In this document: in pieces, positions 41,675-50,922 of the stretch
How positions within the stretch are numbered: position 1 is the stretch's first letter
Layout: every line of letters begins with the position of its first letter
Source: Microbacterium maritypicum MF109
Lineage (GTDB): Bacteria > Actinomycetota > Actinomycetes > Actinomycetales > Microbacteriaceae
DNA length: 64,000 bases
Direction: 5' to 3'
Assembly (NCBI RefSeq): GCF_000455825.1
Contig: NZ_ATAO01000002.1
Span: 62,001-126,000 of the forward strand
Made by a program: the position numbers and the translations under genes
Notes under the pieces: generated by a model
What the model was told of the DNA's origin: nothing
Seen by the model: the letters and a program-made list of their open reading frames with translations, nothing else
The model's database searches: none

Positions 41675-42696
41675 GCCGAACCCACGGGTGTTCGCGATCG
41701 GCGCGGCTTGGCGTACATCGTCGCGGCCGCTTGACGACGGCGAAGTTCACGCTCGAATCCCGACAGATCAAGCGTCTCCGTTTCGTCCTCCATCGCCCTG
41801 AGAGCAGCAAACTGCAGCAGATCCTTGAGCAGACCGATCTCACCGCCGGTCAACGAGTGGAGCGACAATGCCGCGGGAAGGATTGAACCCGGGCGTTGCT
41901 CGACCAGACACAGCGAGTTCTCCATCGCGAGAAGGAGGTCGCCCCAGCGAGCCTTCTCATCGGCTGTGTTCAGTGGAAACGGCACAGCTACGTGCACTTC
42001 GAATCTCTTCCCGATCTGACCGCCCCGCTCACCATCGAGAAGCCCGGTACCTTCGACGGCGATTCCGGCATAGACGAAGGTGCCTCCGCATCGCTCCGAC
42101 AGTTGCTTGAGCATGTCCGATGCCTCGATGTTTTGCCGGTACTTGAGGTCAAGGTGATGCACGTCGTCGATCAGAACGAGTTCAGTCGCGCACCGGCGGA
42201 GCGCGTTTGCCACAGCGTCCAGCAAATTGCCGTAGGTCACTCGGCCAAGAACGGGAATGCCCAAGAACCGGGCGAACTCGTGCATCAGCGCTTTGGCGGA
42301 GCACTGAGCCGGCACCGCGACGTAGACGACCGGAATCTTGCCCGGCCCCGCTGCTGGATGGCCAGTGTCTCGCCGCCGGCGCTCGTGCGCGCGACCGACT
42401 TCGACGAGCGAGGTGGTCTTGCCCTGGCCCGGCTCTCCCGAAAGAATCAGGCCTAGCTTGCCAACTCGCCGGTAGGTATTGAGCATGACGCGATCGCGCA
42501 CGGCATTCTGAAACACCTGGAACTGCGGCGTCCGCACAAACGCGCCGGCCTGGGAGTACCGGGCGCGGGCCTGGTTGTACAACGCGCGGTCTCCGAAGCT
42601 CAAGGCCCGAAGATCCTTCAACGTGATCGGCGCCGGCCGTTGGTACACGGTGTCAACGTGCTCGCGCCAACCTTCCTTGGTGGCGATCTCGATCAT
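41671..42696 (-). CDS. tnsC: TnsC/TniB AAA+ ATPase
   Basis: The 341-aa AAA+ regulator has Walker A SGEPGQGKTT (about 86-95), Walker B ELVLIDDVHHLD (about 165) and a sensor region GGTFVYAGIAVEGTG, with a C-terminal helical part (LTGGEIGLLKDLLQFAALRA) of the TniB type. TnsC-type proteins form filaments on target DNA and link the TniQ target selector to the transposase. It overlaps both neighbours by ATGA. The N terminus (VYQRPAPITLKDLRALSFGD) resembles the TnsB-contact part in related systems, which is inference. Confidence 0.9.
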   Translation of the reverse strand: MIEIATKEGWREHVDTVYQRPAPITLKDLRALSFGDRALYNQARARYSQAGAFVRTPQFQVFQNAVRDRVMLNTYRRVGKLGLILSGEPGQGKTTSLVEVGRAHERRRRDTGHPAAGPGKIPVVYVAVPAQCSAKALMHEFARFLGIPVLGRVTYGNLLDAVANALRRCATELVLIDDVHHLDLKYRQNIEASDMLKQLSERCGGTFVYAGIAVEGTGLLDGERGGQIGKRFEVHVAVPFPLNTADEKARWGDLLLAMENSLCLVEQRPGSILPAALSLHSLTGGEIGLLKDLLQFAALRAMEDETETLDLSGFERELRRRQAAATMYAKPRRSRTPVGSA

Positions 42697-44695
42697 TCGT
42701 CGAGTCTCCCCCGCACCTCATCCAGCATCTCGCCAATGAACGGGAAACCGCCGGTGTTCGGCCACTCGTCGACGGTCGCGCCTTTGACCGTTGACTCGAC
42801 GACGTCGGTAGACGCGTCCTCGGCCTCGTGACTCTTCACGCTCGTGAGGTTCATCGGGTCGTCAGCGATCGCCGCCATCCGCGCACGCTGTCGCGCACTT
42901 CGCTTCTGATTGGTGTTCCGTGGTGCTGGATTCCCTTGCCCGGCGAACGCCTTGATCGCCATGGCAAGCTCCCGACGTTCCTCGTCAAGATCGGCGACAC
43001 GACTGGAGAACTCGGTGCGGGCGTACCGCCATACATCACCGAGCAGCGGGAGTTCATGGACCTTGTCCGTCCATCGCAGCGGAATGAACTCGCCGTCTCG
43101 TTCGAGCCAGACGACGTGCAGGTTGTAGGGGTCCACGCGGATCGGCCATCGACCTTTTTCGCCTTGTCAGGAGACTTGCGCCTCCACAGGCCTTTGAGCC
43201 GCTCGGAGTTGTAGATCCGATTGTCGATGCGCACGCCATATCGGTTGAGAACTCGGTGAGCGACAGGTAGCAGCGCGATGTAGTCATCTCGAGTCAGCGG
43301 TACATGGAGTTCGGGCACGTACGCACGGAACGCCCGACACATCTCGTTCGGCGACATCTTGATGCGCGGATGCAGCGGGTCGCGCAGTCCGTCATGCGGA
43401 CGGTTCTGCCACTCCACCGCAATCCAGTCCTCGATGAGCTCCTGGGCCTGAGCGATGGTCAGTAGTTCGGCAGACGCCGTGGCCACGTCACGGCCGCGAT
43501 GTTCGACGCTACGACCGACGTATCCCTTCACGTGCTGCAGCAGCATTGAGTTGATTGCCCCAAAGGCTCGCTCTACGTACGGCTTGTCCGTCGGCGTGTG
43601 CGGCGCCGAGGTGATCAGCGAGATCTTCAACGCTTCGCATGCCGCCCGAAAATGACGCGACAAGTAGTTGCGTCCACGATCCGTCGTGATCGTGTCCGGG
43701 AACACGTATGGCTGAGCGAGACGCAGCCGCTCGAAACGTTCCTGACCGATCAGCTGGTCTTCAGACCATGCCGTCGAGATCAGTTGCCTAGTCTCGCGAG
43801 CGCCCTCCATGCGGCGGCCGTATGGCACCAGCGCACGTGCAAGAACCGCCACCAGATCGACGCTCTTCGTGCCCTCCGGGCGCAGCATCGCGGCGAGGAT
43901 CGACCGCGTCGCCACGTCAATGAGAATCGTCAGCTCGGGCCGGCCGACCGTTTCTTCATCGGTCCGCAACATGACATCTATCCGAGTGGAGTCCATCTCG
44001 ACAAGCTCACCGGGGCGAAGTGCCGTGCGGGTGCCGAACTTCCCGTCGGGCTGCAGAGCCAGCGACTCGCGAGTCTTGGCCGATCCGAAAGTGAATTGCC
44101 CACGATCGTCTGCTTCAAGAAGCCGGAAGAACGTCGCACGACTCGGCAGCTTCACCGAATCGCCATGCAGACGTTGGACGCGCCGCGTGATCTGCTCGAT
44201 CGCGGTCGTTTGGCTCACGGTCGAGGAGCGACTCTTCCCTTCCAGGACGAAGTTGATGGCCTCGATGAGGCGCGGATCCCACTTGCTCTTGCGTGGTGCA
44301 CGATTACCTGCGTTGGTCGTCCCCCGGGCTCGGAACTCCTTGAGTCGGCGCTCTACGGCGCGCGTGGAGACAGGCTTGCCGAGCCGTGCCTCCAACAATT
44401 GACGCTCGGTTTCGACGGCCTTCCCGACCGCGACCTTGTCGCGTGAAGCCTCGATGCGGATGCATGCCTGAAGCCAGGGATCCATATCTGGCACGATGTC
44501 CTCCACTCGCAGCGGTAGGTGCCGGAGGCCGGAGGTATCGGTCAGTAGCGGTGTTGCATCACGTCCAAGCTCGTCTAGGGCGACTTGGACCTCGCCGCCG
44601 TCATCGTCTCGGAGCGTCGCGGAGTCTCTCTCGATGAAGAGAACCGTGTACTGACGTTGACGCCACATGAGCGACCCGCCGACTGCAATACGCAT
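42693..44695 (-). CDS. tnsB: TnsB/TniA DDE transposase, with -1 frameshift
   Basis: Two frames together encode the transposase. Frame 1 (44695 to 43155) has DNA-binding domains and the rve catalytic core: D235 in LVEMDSTRID, D339 in TTDRGRNYLS and E375 in PYVERAFGAI (D-x35-E exactly), then a Mu-C-type beta barrel RLKGLWRRKSPDKAKK. At the A5 run (43155-43159) the reading must move to -1 to continue GRWPIRVDPYNLHVVWLERD and reach the stop at 42693 overlapping tnsC (ATGA). Without the shift, frame 1 runs to 42851 with a nonsense-like tail. The start is ATG 44695 with AAGGAGAG. About 667 aa in total. A programmed shift or a disabling indel are both possible. Confidence 0.82.
43155..43159 (-). other. 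Putative -1 frameshift site in tnsB
   Basis: On the coding strand, gcg-AAA-AAG-gtc (A5 then G, a G-AAA-AAG slippery heptamer). Slipping back one base gives A-K-K-G-R-W-P-I-R, which matches the conserved barrel. The same repair would follow from one extra A in the run. Confidence 0.6.
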
Positions 44696-45432
44696 CACGC
44701 TCTCCTTTCCCACACGATCGATTTGGTACTGAGTGCCTCTTCGAGATCCGTCTCGAGGAGCCCCGACCAGAGGTGCGCGTAGCAACGCGCATATCCCTCG
44801 GATCCGACGCCGAGCAACGCAGCAGCCTCGGCCAAAGGCAACCCGTCCTCCGGCAGCCCCGGCAGTTCCTCAGTGCTCGCGCTGCCTCGGAACGGCGCGA
44901 GGAATCGCAGGTTCGCTTCTCGAATCTGTGATTCGGCGTCATAGACGACATACCGCCATCCGCGCTCAGCGGCGAACTGCCCAGTCATGTCGAACTGCGC
45001 CCTGACGTCGTCGTCGATCCGAGCCGCAGGTTTGACGTCCATCAGCACGGCCGTCCCGTCGTCCAGACGCACGAAATAGTCCGGGTAATGCTCGCGCAGG
45101 CCGTCGGGAGTGACCCATCGAATCCACATCGGCTGACTCGCGACTGCAACAACACCCGGCGTGCGGTCCAACTCGATGAGACAGCCTCGCTCGGTCAAAG
45201 ACTCGAAGCCGATCGACGAGCCGAGCGCGCCCATCCAGTGGTAGCCGTCGTGATGCCGTTTGAGTCGCCAACTAGGGAAAGTCCGAGCAGGGTCGCCTCG
45301 TTCGAAGGGGACGTCATCGCAATCGACGGCGTCGAGCTCCAGTTGCACGCCATCGAGACGGTACTCGACGCGCGCTCGCGTCACGCCTACTCCGGGAGCG
45401 AGAGGGGTCGGCCACTGCAGGGTCAGGTCCAT
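44695..45432 (-). CDS. tnsA: TnsA-like endonuclease subunit
   Basis: The 245-aa protein has the TnsA restriction-like core: FESLTERGCLIELDRTPGV (E77 and E81), REHYPDYFVRLDDG (D118) and AVLMDVKPA (D132, K134). This gives an E...D...D-V-K arrangement close to the E-D-K triad of Tn7 TnsA. The C-terminal part (TEELPGLPEDGLPLAEAAAL) is a helical domain where Tn7 TnsA contacts TnsC. TnsA cuts the 5' strands so that the element moves by cut and paste. It is the first gene inside the right end, overlaps tnsB by one base, and the 176-bp gap to the right-end repeats must hold the promoter of the transposition operon. Confidence 0.85.
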   Translation of the reverse strand: MDLTLQWPTPLAPGVGVTRARVEYRLDGVQLELDAVDCDDVPFERGDPARTFPSWRLKRHHDGYHWMGALGSSIGFESLTERGCLIELDRTPGVVAVASQPMWIRWVTPDGLREHYPDYFVRLDDGTAVLMDVKPAARIDDDVRAQFDMTGQFAAERGWRYVVYDAESQIREANLRFLAPFRGSASTEELPGLPEDGLPLAEAAALLGVGSEGYARCYAHLWSGLLETDLEEALSTKSIVWERRA

Positions 45433-45588
45433 AGGGATCCAATCGACATCGACGGATACGTCCTATTCGGCAGTCAGCCTCTCTCCTGGGGAGCGGTTCT
45501 GGCCTATGTCCTGAGCCTTGACAAAGATCACCCGACTGGGGATCTACTCACGAGCAGGGTACGTCTGGTGCCCAACCAGCCTCGTCGA

Positions 45589-45687
45589 CACGCCGCGGCG
45601 CCCGACACGTGGGGTGAGATTCCGACACCTTCGTGAGACCCTCCGACAGTTCGCATGAGACTCCGACACTTTTCGTGAGATCGGACA
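45589..45687. repeat. Transposon right end with about 20-bp TnsB-type repeats
   Basis: Direct copies ending at 45627 (gtggggtgagattccgaca), 45648 (ttcgtgagaccctccgaca), 45668 (ttcgcatgagactccgaca) and 45687 (tttcgtgagatcggaca, terminal), with a degenerate one ending at 45607. The spacing is 19-21 bp. This ordered array is typical of Tn7-like right ends. Confidence 0.85.
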
Positions 45688-45698
45688 CCGTCGCCTGA
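45688..45698 (+). other. Right target duplication plus detached DUF418 stop codon
   Basis: CCGTC (45688-45692) repeats 20526-20530. The next six bases, gcc-tga, are the final Ala codon and stop of the DUF418 gene separated by the insertion. From 45699 to 45823 I see no gene. Confidence 0.85.
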
Positions 45699-45823
45699 GA
45701 TCGAGAACTTTCCGTGATCAAACCGTTGCATTCGTTATCTCGCCGTTATACAGTGATCGCACGGTGAATGTTTGCTGTGGCATCCACCGCATGTGATTGC
45801 AGGACACTCTTGGTGCAAGGGAC

Positions 45824-45857
45824 AAGGGCCGGTCGGGAGCCTCTCCGACCGGCCCTT
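45824..45857 (+). terminator. Rho-independent terminator
   Basis: Perfect 13-bp stem aagggccggtcgg (45824-45836) and ccgaccggccctt (45845-45857) with an 8-nt loop and flanking A/T residues. It was probably the terminator of the DUF418 gene before the transposon separated them by 25 kb. Confidence 0.8.
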
Positions 45858-45881
45858 TACTGTTCGCACTATTCTGTGAGG

Positions 45882-46310
45882 ATGACCGATCGCAAGCTCG
45901 CCCTGGAGGCCTGGGAGAGCCTGTTCCGCGCGCAGCACGAGCTGTTCACCGAGATGATGAGCGACTTCGAGCACAGCGATATCGCGCAGGCAGAGTACGA
46001 CGTGCTGCTCACCGTCACCCGCTCCCCCGACATGACCGCGCGGCTGCGCGACATCACCTCGAACATGCTGATCAGCCAGCCCAGCGTCTCGCGCCTGGTC
46101 GACCGCATGGTCACACGAGGACTCGTGGCGAAGTGCGCCGACCCCGACGACGGTCGCGGTGCGCTGATCCGGGCGACGGACGAGGGGGCCCGGGCCTTCC
46201 GCTCGCTCGCCACCGTGCACGGACGCTCGATCGCCGACCGCATGTCCCGTCTCGACGACGACGAGCTGCGCGCCCTGCGCGACCTCGCGGAGAAGCTCCG
46301 CGCTCGCTGA
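45882..46310 (+). CDS. MarR-family regulator
   Basis: The 142-aa winged-helix regulator has LLTVTRSPDMTARLRDITSN, the recognition helix ISQPSVSRLVDRMVTRGLVA, and the wing DPDDGRGALIRATDEGARAF. The start at ATG 45882 has GTGAGG just upstream. MarR proteins respond to phenolic or oxidising compounds; the ligand and target are unknown. It is followed, after an inverted repeat, by the flotillin-like gene in the same direction. Confidence 0.9.
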   Translation: MTDRKLALEAWESLFRAQHELFTEMMSDFEHSDIAQAEYDVLLTVTRSPDMTARLRDITSNMLISQPSVSRLVDRMVTRGLVAKCADPDDGRGALIRATDEGARAFRSLATVHGRSIADRMSRLDDDELRALRDLAEKLRAR

Positions 46311-46354
46311 TACGCCGCGTCCGCGCAGCTCCACCCCCTCCAGCTCCACCCCCT

Positions 46355-46406
46355 CGGGAGGAGATCTCCGCGTCGGGCGGATGCGGGGCCACGAGATCTC
46401 CTCCCG
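46355..46406. repeat. 14-bp inverted repeat between marR and the flotillin-like gene
   Basis: cgggaggagatctc (46355-46368) and gagatctcctcccg (46393-46406), perfect, with a 24-nt loop. There is no U-run. It could be a terminator for marR or a regulatory hairpin; the 46311-46537 gap holds no gene. Confidence 0.6.
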
Positions 46407-46537
46407 ACGGCGTACTCTCCGCCCATCACGGTGCACCGCGAGAACAGCCTGCTTCCATTTCTGGCAGGGTGGGGGGCGAAGGCGCGCACCACGGCGCGCT
46501 CGGGACCGCCCCCTCGGGGGGACCAGGGAGGTCATCC

Positions 46538-48154
46538 ATGGAGATCGCCGGAATCGTCGGCATCCTCGTCATCGTCGGAATCGCGGTCGTCGTCGCCGTC
46601 GTTCTGCTGCTCATCCTGCTGCTGTTCGCACGCAGCTGGATCAAGGTCGCTCGAGCCGACGAAGCACTCGTCATCTCGGGCCGCAAGCAGAAGATCCAGC
46701 GGGCGGTCATCGCCGCCGACGGCACGACCAGCTCCGAGCTGGCAGAGTCGCCCGTCACGGTCATAGTGAACGGCAAGTCGCTCGTCAATCCGATCACGCA
46801 GCGCCACGAGATCATCTCGCTGCGGTCGCGCCAGGTCTCCCTCAACGCCGAGGCCCAGTCGCTCGACAGCGTCACGCTGAACGTCGACGGCGTCGCGATC
46901 GTGAAGATCGGCTCCGACCCGCTCTACGTCCGCCGCGCGGCCGAGCGCTTCGCATCGCAAGACAAGGCCATCGAGCAGTTCACCACCGAGCAGCTCGAGG
47001 GTGCGCTCCGTGGCATCGTCGCGACGCTCTCGGTCGTGGAGCTGATGCGCGAGCGCAAGAAGTTCTCCGACCAGATCGCCGCCGACGTCTCGCAGGAGCT
47101 CGCCGAACAGGGCCTGATCCTCGACTCGTTCCAGATCAAGGGCATCACCGACAAGGTCGGCTACATCCAGTCGCTCGGCGCCCCCGAGATCCAGGCGAAA
47201 CGTCAGGCCGCCGAGATCTCCCAGACCAACGCCGACCGTGCGATCAACCAGAAGAACATCGCCAACAAGGAAGCCAACCTGATCGAGCAGACCGCGCTCG
47301 ACACCAACACGGCCAACTCCGACTCCGGGATCGGCCGCGCCCGTGCCGAAGCCGAGCAGGCCGAGGCGCTGGCTCGTGCTCAGGCTGAGCAGGCCGTTCT
47401 GCAGCAGCAGGCCGAGAACAAGCAGGCCCAGCTCGACGCCGACGTCAAGCGCGTCGCCGATGCACAGCGGTATGAGGCCGAGACCCGCGCACAGGCCGAG
47501 CTCTACACGCGCGAGCGCGCCGCCGAGGCTGCCGCGATCGAGCAGGTCAAGCAGGCCGAGGCCCGCACCCGCATCGCCGAGCAGCAAGCGCAGGCCGACA
47601 AGGCTCGTGCCGACGGTGAGGCCGCGGCCGCGATCGCCAAGGCCAGCGGTGAGGCGAACGCGCTGCGTGCTCAGGCCGAAGCCGAGGCCGAAGCCCGCCG
47701 TCTGCGCGCCAGCGCCGAGGCCGACGCCATCCGCGCCGAGGGTGATGCCCGCGCCGCCGCTCTCGAGGCGGAGGCGAAGGCCATCGCCTCGAACCAGGAC
47801 GCGTTCCTCTCGCAGCGTGTGCTCGAGGTGCTGCCGTCGATCATGGCCGAGTTCTCCAAGGGTTATGCGGCGATCGGCAACGTGTCGATCATCGGCAGCT
47901 CCGGCGAAGACGGCGCGTCGAACGTCGTCGGCGCCGACAGCGCGAAGGCCCTGCGCTCGGTGTTCGACAGCGTCCACTCGGCAACGGGGCTCGACCTCGC
48001 CGGGATCATCCAAGGTCAGGCCGTCGGCCGCGGCTTCGGTGCAGGAGTCGCCGAGGCTACGCCGCCCGCACCCGCACCCCCGCCCCGGGTGTCGACGCCG
48101 ACCACTCCACCACCGCCCGCTTCCGCAACCCCCGCAGCTCCCGCAGCAGAGTAG
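46538..48154 (+). CDS. Flotillin-like SPFH-domain membrane protein
   Basis: The 538-aa protein has one N-terminal transmembrane helix (IVGIAVVVAVVLLLILLLFA), an SPFH/band-7 domain (about 35-220, with ADEALVISG, QSLDSVTLNVDGVAIVKIG and ERFASQDKAIEQFTTEQLEG), then a long Ala/Glu/Arg-rich coiled coil (about 240-420) of the flotillin type, and a proline-rich tail (TPPAPAPPPRVSTPTTPPPP). Flotillins organise membrane microdomains as large oligomers. The start at ATG 46538 follows AGGGAGG. The usual partner gene (NfeD) is not adjacent. A 193-bp gap to hrpB (48155-48347) holds nothing obvious. Confidence 0.9.
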   Translation: MEIAGIVGILVIVGIAVVVAVVLLLILLLFARSWIKVARADEALVISGRKQKIQRAVIAADGTTSSELAESPVTVIVNGKSLVNPITQRHEIISLRSRQVSLNAEAQSLDSVTLNVDGVAIVKIGSDPLYVRRAAERFASQDKAIEQFTTEQLEGALRGIVATLSVVELMRERKKFSDQIAADVSQELAEQGLILDSFQIKGITDKVGYIQSLGAPEIQAKRQAAEISQTNADRAINQKNIANKEANLIEQTALDTNTANSDSGIGRARAEAEQAEALARAQAEQAVLQQQAENKQAQLDADVKRVADAQRYEAETRAQAELYTRERAAEAAAIEQVKQAEARTRIAEQQAQADKARADGEAAAAIAKASGEANALRAQAEAEAEARRLRASAEADAIRAEGDARAAALEAEAKAIASNQDAFLSQRVLEVLPSIMAEFSKGYAAIGNVSIIGSSGEDGASNVVGADSAKALRSVFDSVHSATGLDLAGIIQGQAVGRGFGAGVAEATPPAPAPPPRVSTPTTPPPPASATPAAPAAE

Positions 48155-48347
48155 GCGGAGCAGCAGAGCACTTCGACCGACCCGGTCGCGGCATCCGCTG
48201 TTTCCGGAGCGGGCACCGCCGTCCCCGGTTCACGACTCAGGACACCTGCCCCGTGGACGCGCCGTACTGCCCGCTCCGCCGAATCCCTCGCAGATCTCCT
48301 GAGTTCCGAACGGCTCCGGACGTCGCCCGACCGGGCAGACTGGACGG

Positions 48348-50903
48348 ATGACCCCCGCCGCATTCGACCTCGCCGCCATCGGCGCGGGGCTCTCGTTCGC
48401 GGCCGCCCTCGACGAGGTCTCGGCCGCGCTCGACACGAGCGGGTCGGTCGTCGTGACCGCGCCCCCGGGCACCGGCAAGACCACACTCGTACCGCCGCTC
48501 GTGGCCTCACGGCGCAGCGGTCGGGTGATCGTCACCCAGCCTCGCCGCGTCGCCGCCCGCGCCGCCGCCCGCCGACTCGCCCACCTCGACGGCTCGCCCC
48601 TCGGCGCACGCGTCGGCTTCACCGTCCGCGGCGAGCGCGCGGCCGGTCCGGAGACGCGGGTCGAGTTCGTCACCGCCGGCGTGCTGCTTCGACGCATGCT
48701 CGACGACCCAGGGCTCGACGGCGTGGATGCCGTGATCATCGACGAGGTGCACGAGCGCGCGCTCGAGACCGATCTGCTGATCGGTCTGCTCTCCGAGGTG
48801 CGGGAGCTGCGCGATGACCTCATGGTCATCGCAATGTCCGCCACCCTCGACGCGACACGCCTCGCCTCCGTCATCGCCACGGATGCGACACCGGCGCCAA
48901 TCGTCGACCACGACGTCCCGGCCTTCCCTCTCGCCGAACGCTGGGCTCCGAGCCCCGTGCCCCGGCTCGACGAGCGCGGTGTCACGTGGGGATTCCTCGA
49001 CCACGTCGCGGCGGTCACGGTATCGGCGGCACGGGATCTGGTCCGCGAGACGCCCGATGCCGACGTACTGGTCTTCGCCCCTGGTGCCCGCGAGGTGGCG
49101 GAGATCGCCCGCCGCGTCCGCGATGCCGGCGACAGGTTCGACGTGCGGGAACTGCACGGCCGCATTCCCCCGGCCGAACAGGACGCCGTGATCCGGGGCC
49201 GTACACCGCAAGACCGTCCGCGCATCATCATCACGACGTCGCTCGCCGAATCCTCGCTCACCGTGCCGGGCGTCCGTCTGGTCGTGGACACGTGCCTGTC
49301 GCGGTATCCGCAGCGCGACGCCGCCCGCGGCATGACGGGCCTGGTCACCAGCGCTGCGCCTCGCTCGTCGTGCGTGCAGCGGGCCGGACGCGCCACGCGC
49401 CAGGGCCCCGGCGCGGTGATCCGCTGCGTCGACGAGCGTTCGTACGCGGCGGCACCCGCCCGTCCGGTGCCGGAGTTGGCCGTGGTCGACCTCGCCGATG
49501 CCGCGCTCCTGCTCGCGTGCTGGGGTGCCCCGGGTGGAAACGGCCTGCGGATGATCGACCCGTTGCCCGCCGCCCACCTGGCCGACGCCATCGCTGTTCT
49601 GCACGGCCTCGGCGCGATCGAGGACGAGGGCCGCGCCACCGCCGAGGGACGTGCACTGGCGCGCATCCCGACCGATCCCCGGCTGGCCCGTGCTCTGCGC
49701 GACGGCAGCCCGACGGTCGGCAGCCGTCTCGCGGCTGAGGTCGTCGCGCTCGTGGGTGGCGATCTGCGAAGCCCCGAGGCCGACATCGCGCGGGCCCTCA
49801 TCGCCCTCAGAAACGGGCGGACCCCGGACGCCCGCCGATGGCGAGACGACGCGAACCGCCTCGAACGCATGATCGGCCCGGCGCCGGGCGTGCGCGCGGA
49901 CCTCGACGGGGTCGGCCTCGTGATCGCGCTGGCTTTTCCCGAGCGCATCGCCCACCGCGTCGAGCGCACCGCCACCGGAGCGACGTACCTGCTCGCCTCC
50001 GGGACACGCGCAGGGGTGACGGGCCCGCTCGCGGCCGTCGAATGGCTCGCCGTCGCCGACGTGACCCGTGCCTCCGGCCGTGCGGCGGCCGGGTCCGGTG
50101 CGATCATCCGCTCCGCTGCGGCGCTCACCGAGCTGCAGATGGAGCAGGCCGCCAGCCACCTGATGACCGACCGCGTCGAGGCAGACTTCGTCGGAGGTCG
50201 TGTCCAGGCCCGACGCGAACGCCGGATCGGTGCGATCCTGCGCACATCGGTGCCGGTGCGGGCATCGGCCCAGGAGGGGCGGGATGCCGTGCGTCGTGTG
50301 CTCCGGCGCGACGGACTCACGCTGTTCAGCTGGCCCGACGCCGCCGACGGACTGCGCCGCCGTCTGGCGATGCTACGACGCGAGCTCGGCGATCCGTGGC
50401 CCGATGTCTCGGACGCCGGACTGATAGAGACCCTCGACACCTGGCTGGCGTCCGAGCTCGACGCCCTGGCATCCGGCACCCCCGTGGATCGCCTGGACCT
50501 GACGTCGGCTCTTCGTCGGCTGCTGCCGTGGCCCGAAGCGGTGCGTCTCGACGACCTCGTGCCGGAGCGCCTCGAGGTGCCCAGCGGATCCCGCGTCCGC
50601 ATCACCTACCCCGAACCCGACGGCGACCCGACGTCACGTCCTGTCGTCGCCGTGAAGCTCCAGGAGTGCTTCGGCTGGGCGGAGACCCCCCGCCTCGTCG
50701 ACGGACGGGTACCGGTGCTGTTCCACCTGCTGTCCCCCGCAGGGCGTCCGCTCGCGGTCACCGACGACCTCGCCTCGTTCTGGTCCGGCCCCTACGCACA
50801 GGTCCGCGCCGAGATGCGGGGGCGCTACCCGAGGCATCCCTGGCCCGAGGATCCGTGGGCCGCCACACCGACCAAGCACACCAAGAACCGCGCCGCGCGC
50901 TGA
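48348..50903 (+). CDS. hrpB: ATP-dependent helicase HrpB
   Basis: The 851-aa DEAH-box helicase has Walker A TAPPGTGKTT (about 37-46), VTQPRRVAARAAARRLA, the D-E-V-H box IIDEVHERALETDLL (about 130), SATLD, and motif VI SCVQRAGRATRQGPG (about 345). The C-terminal HrpB domain ends with LVPERLEVPSGSRVRITYPE and VAVKLQECFGWAETP, diagnostic of the HrpB C-terminal region. Length matches the family. Function is poorly defined; it is related to RNA helicases of the DEAH/RHA group. It converges on the ABC permease gene. Confidence 0.95.
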   Translation: MTPAAFDLAAIGAGLSFAAALDEVSAALDTSGSVVVTAPPGTGKTTLVPPLVASRRSGRVIVTQPRRVAARAAARRLAHLDGSPLGARVGFTVRGERAAGPETRVEFVTAGVLLRRMLDDPGLDGVDAVIIDEVHERALETDLLIGLLSEVRELRDDLMVIAMSATLDATRLASVIATDATPAPIVDHDVPAFPLAERWAPSPVPRLDERGVTWGFLDHVAAVTVSAARDLVRETPDADVLVFAPGAREVAEIARRVRDAGDRFDVRELHGRIPPAEQDAVIRGRTPQDRPRIIITTSLAESSLTVPGVRLVVDTCLSRYPQRDAARGMTGLVTSAAPRSSCVQRAGRATRQGPGAVIRCVDERSYAAAPARPVPELAVVDLADAALLLACWGAPGGNGLRMIDPLPAAHLADAIAVLHGLGAIEDEGRATAEGRALARIPTDPRLARALRDGSPTVGSRLAAEVVALVGGDLRSPEADIARALIALRNGRTPDARRWRDDANRLERMIGPAPGVRADLDGVGLVIALAFPERIAHRVERTATGATYLLASGTRAGVTGPLAAVEWLAVADVTRASGRAAAGSGAIIRSAAALTELQMEQAASHLMTDRVEADFVGGRVQARRERRIGAILRTSVPVRASAQEGRDAVRRVLRRDGLTLFSWPDAADGLRRRLAMLRRELGDPWPDVSDAGLIETLDTWLASELDALASGTPVDRLDLTSALRRLLPWPEAVRLDDLVPERLEVPSGSRVRITYPEPDGDPTSRPVVAVKLQECFGWAETPRLVDGRVPVLFHLLSPAGRPLAVTDDLASFWSGPYAQVRAEMRGRYPRHPWPEDPWAATPTKHTKNRAAR

Positions 50904-50922
50904 ACACCGACCGGGACGGGAG

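Larger units (their letters stand above)
20531..45687. mobile_element. Complete Tn7-like transposon, 25,157 bp
   Basis: Left end TGTCCGATCTCGCGGAAGTT (20531-20550) and right end, read inward, TGTCCGATCTCACGAAAAGT (45687-45668) match at 16 of 20 positions, the first 11 perfectly. Both are flanked by CCGTC. The element encodes TnsA, TnsB, TnsC and two TniQ proteins at its right side and defence-like cargo elsewhere. It lies in the last codons of DUF418. Orientation: the cargo end adjoins the DUF418 gene and the tnsA end faces away. The interior is visibly less GC-biased at third positions than the flanks. Confidence 0.93.

Noticed and set aside
43598-44446. + strand frame within tnsB
   Set aside because: Shadow of the transposase; no motif and no start context.
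45589-45687. A CRISPR array
   Set aside because: The 20-bp repeats abut each other without unique spacers and end exactly at the transposon terminus; they are better read as TnsB sites. No cas genes are present apart from the Cas4-like nuclease.
45693-45715. A further outer TnsB-like repeat (cctgagatcgaga) outside the right end
   Set aside because: It resembles the terminal repeat but lies outside the target duplication and includes the native DUF418 stop, so it is chromosomal; the likeness is probably coincidence.
48230-50605. Long - strand frame opposite hrpB
   Set aside because: Ser/Arg-rich shadow without any domain; the + strand encodes a clear HrpB helicase.
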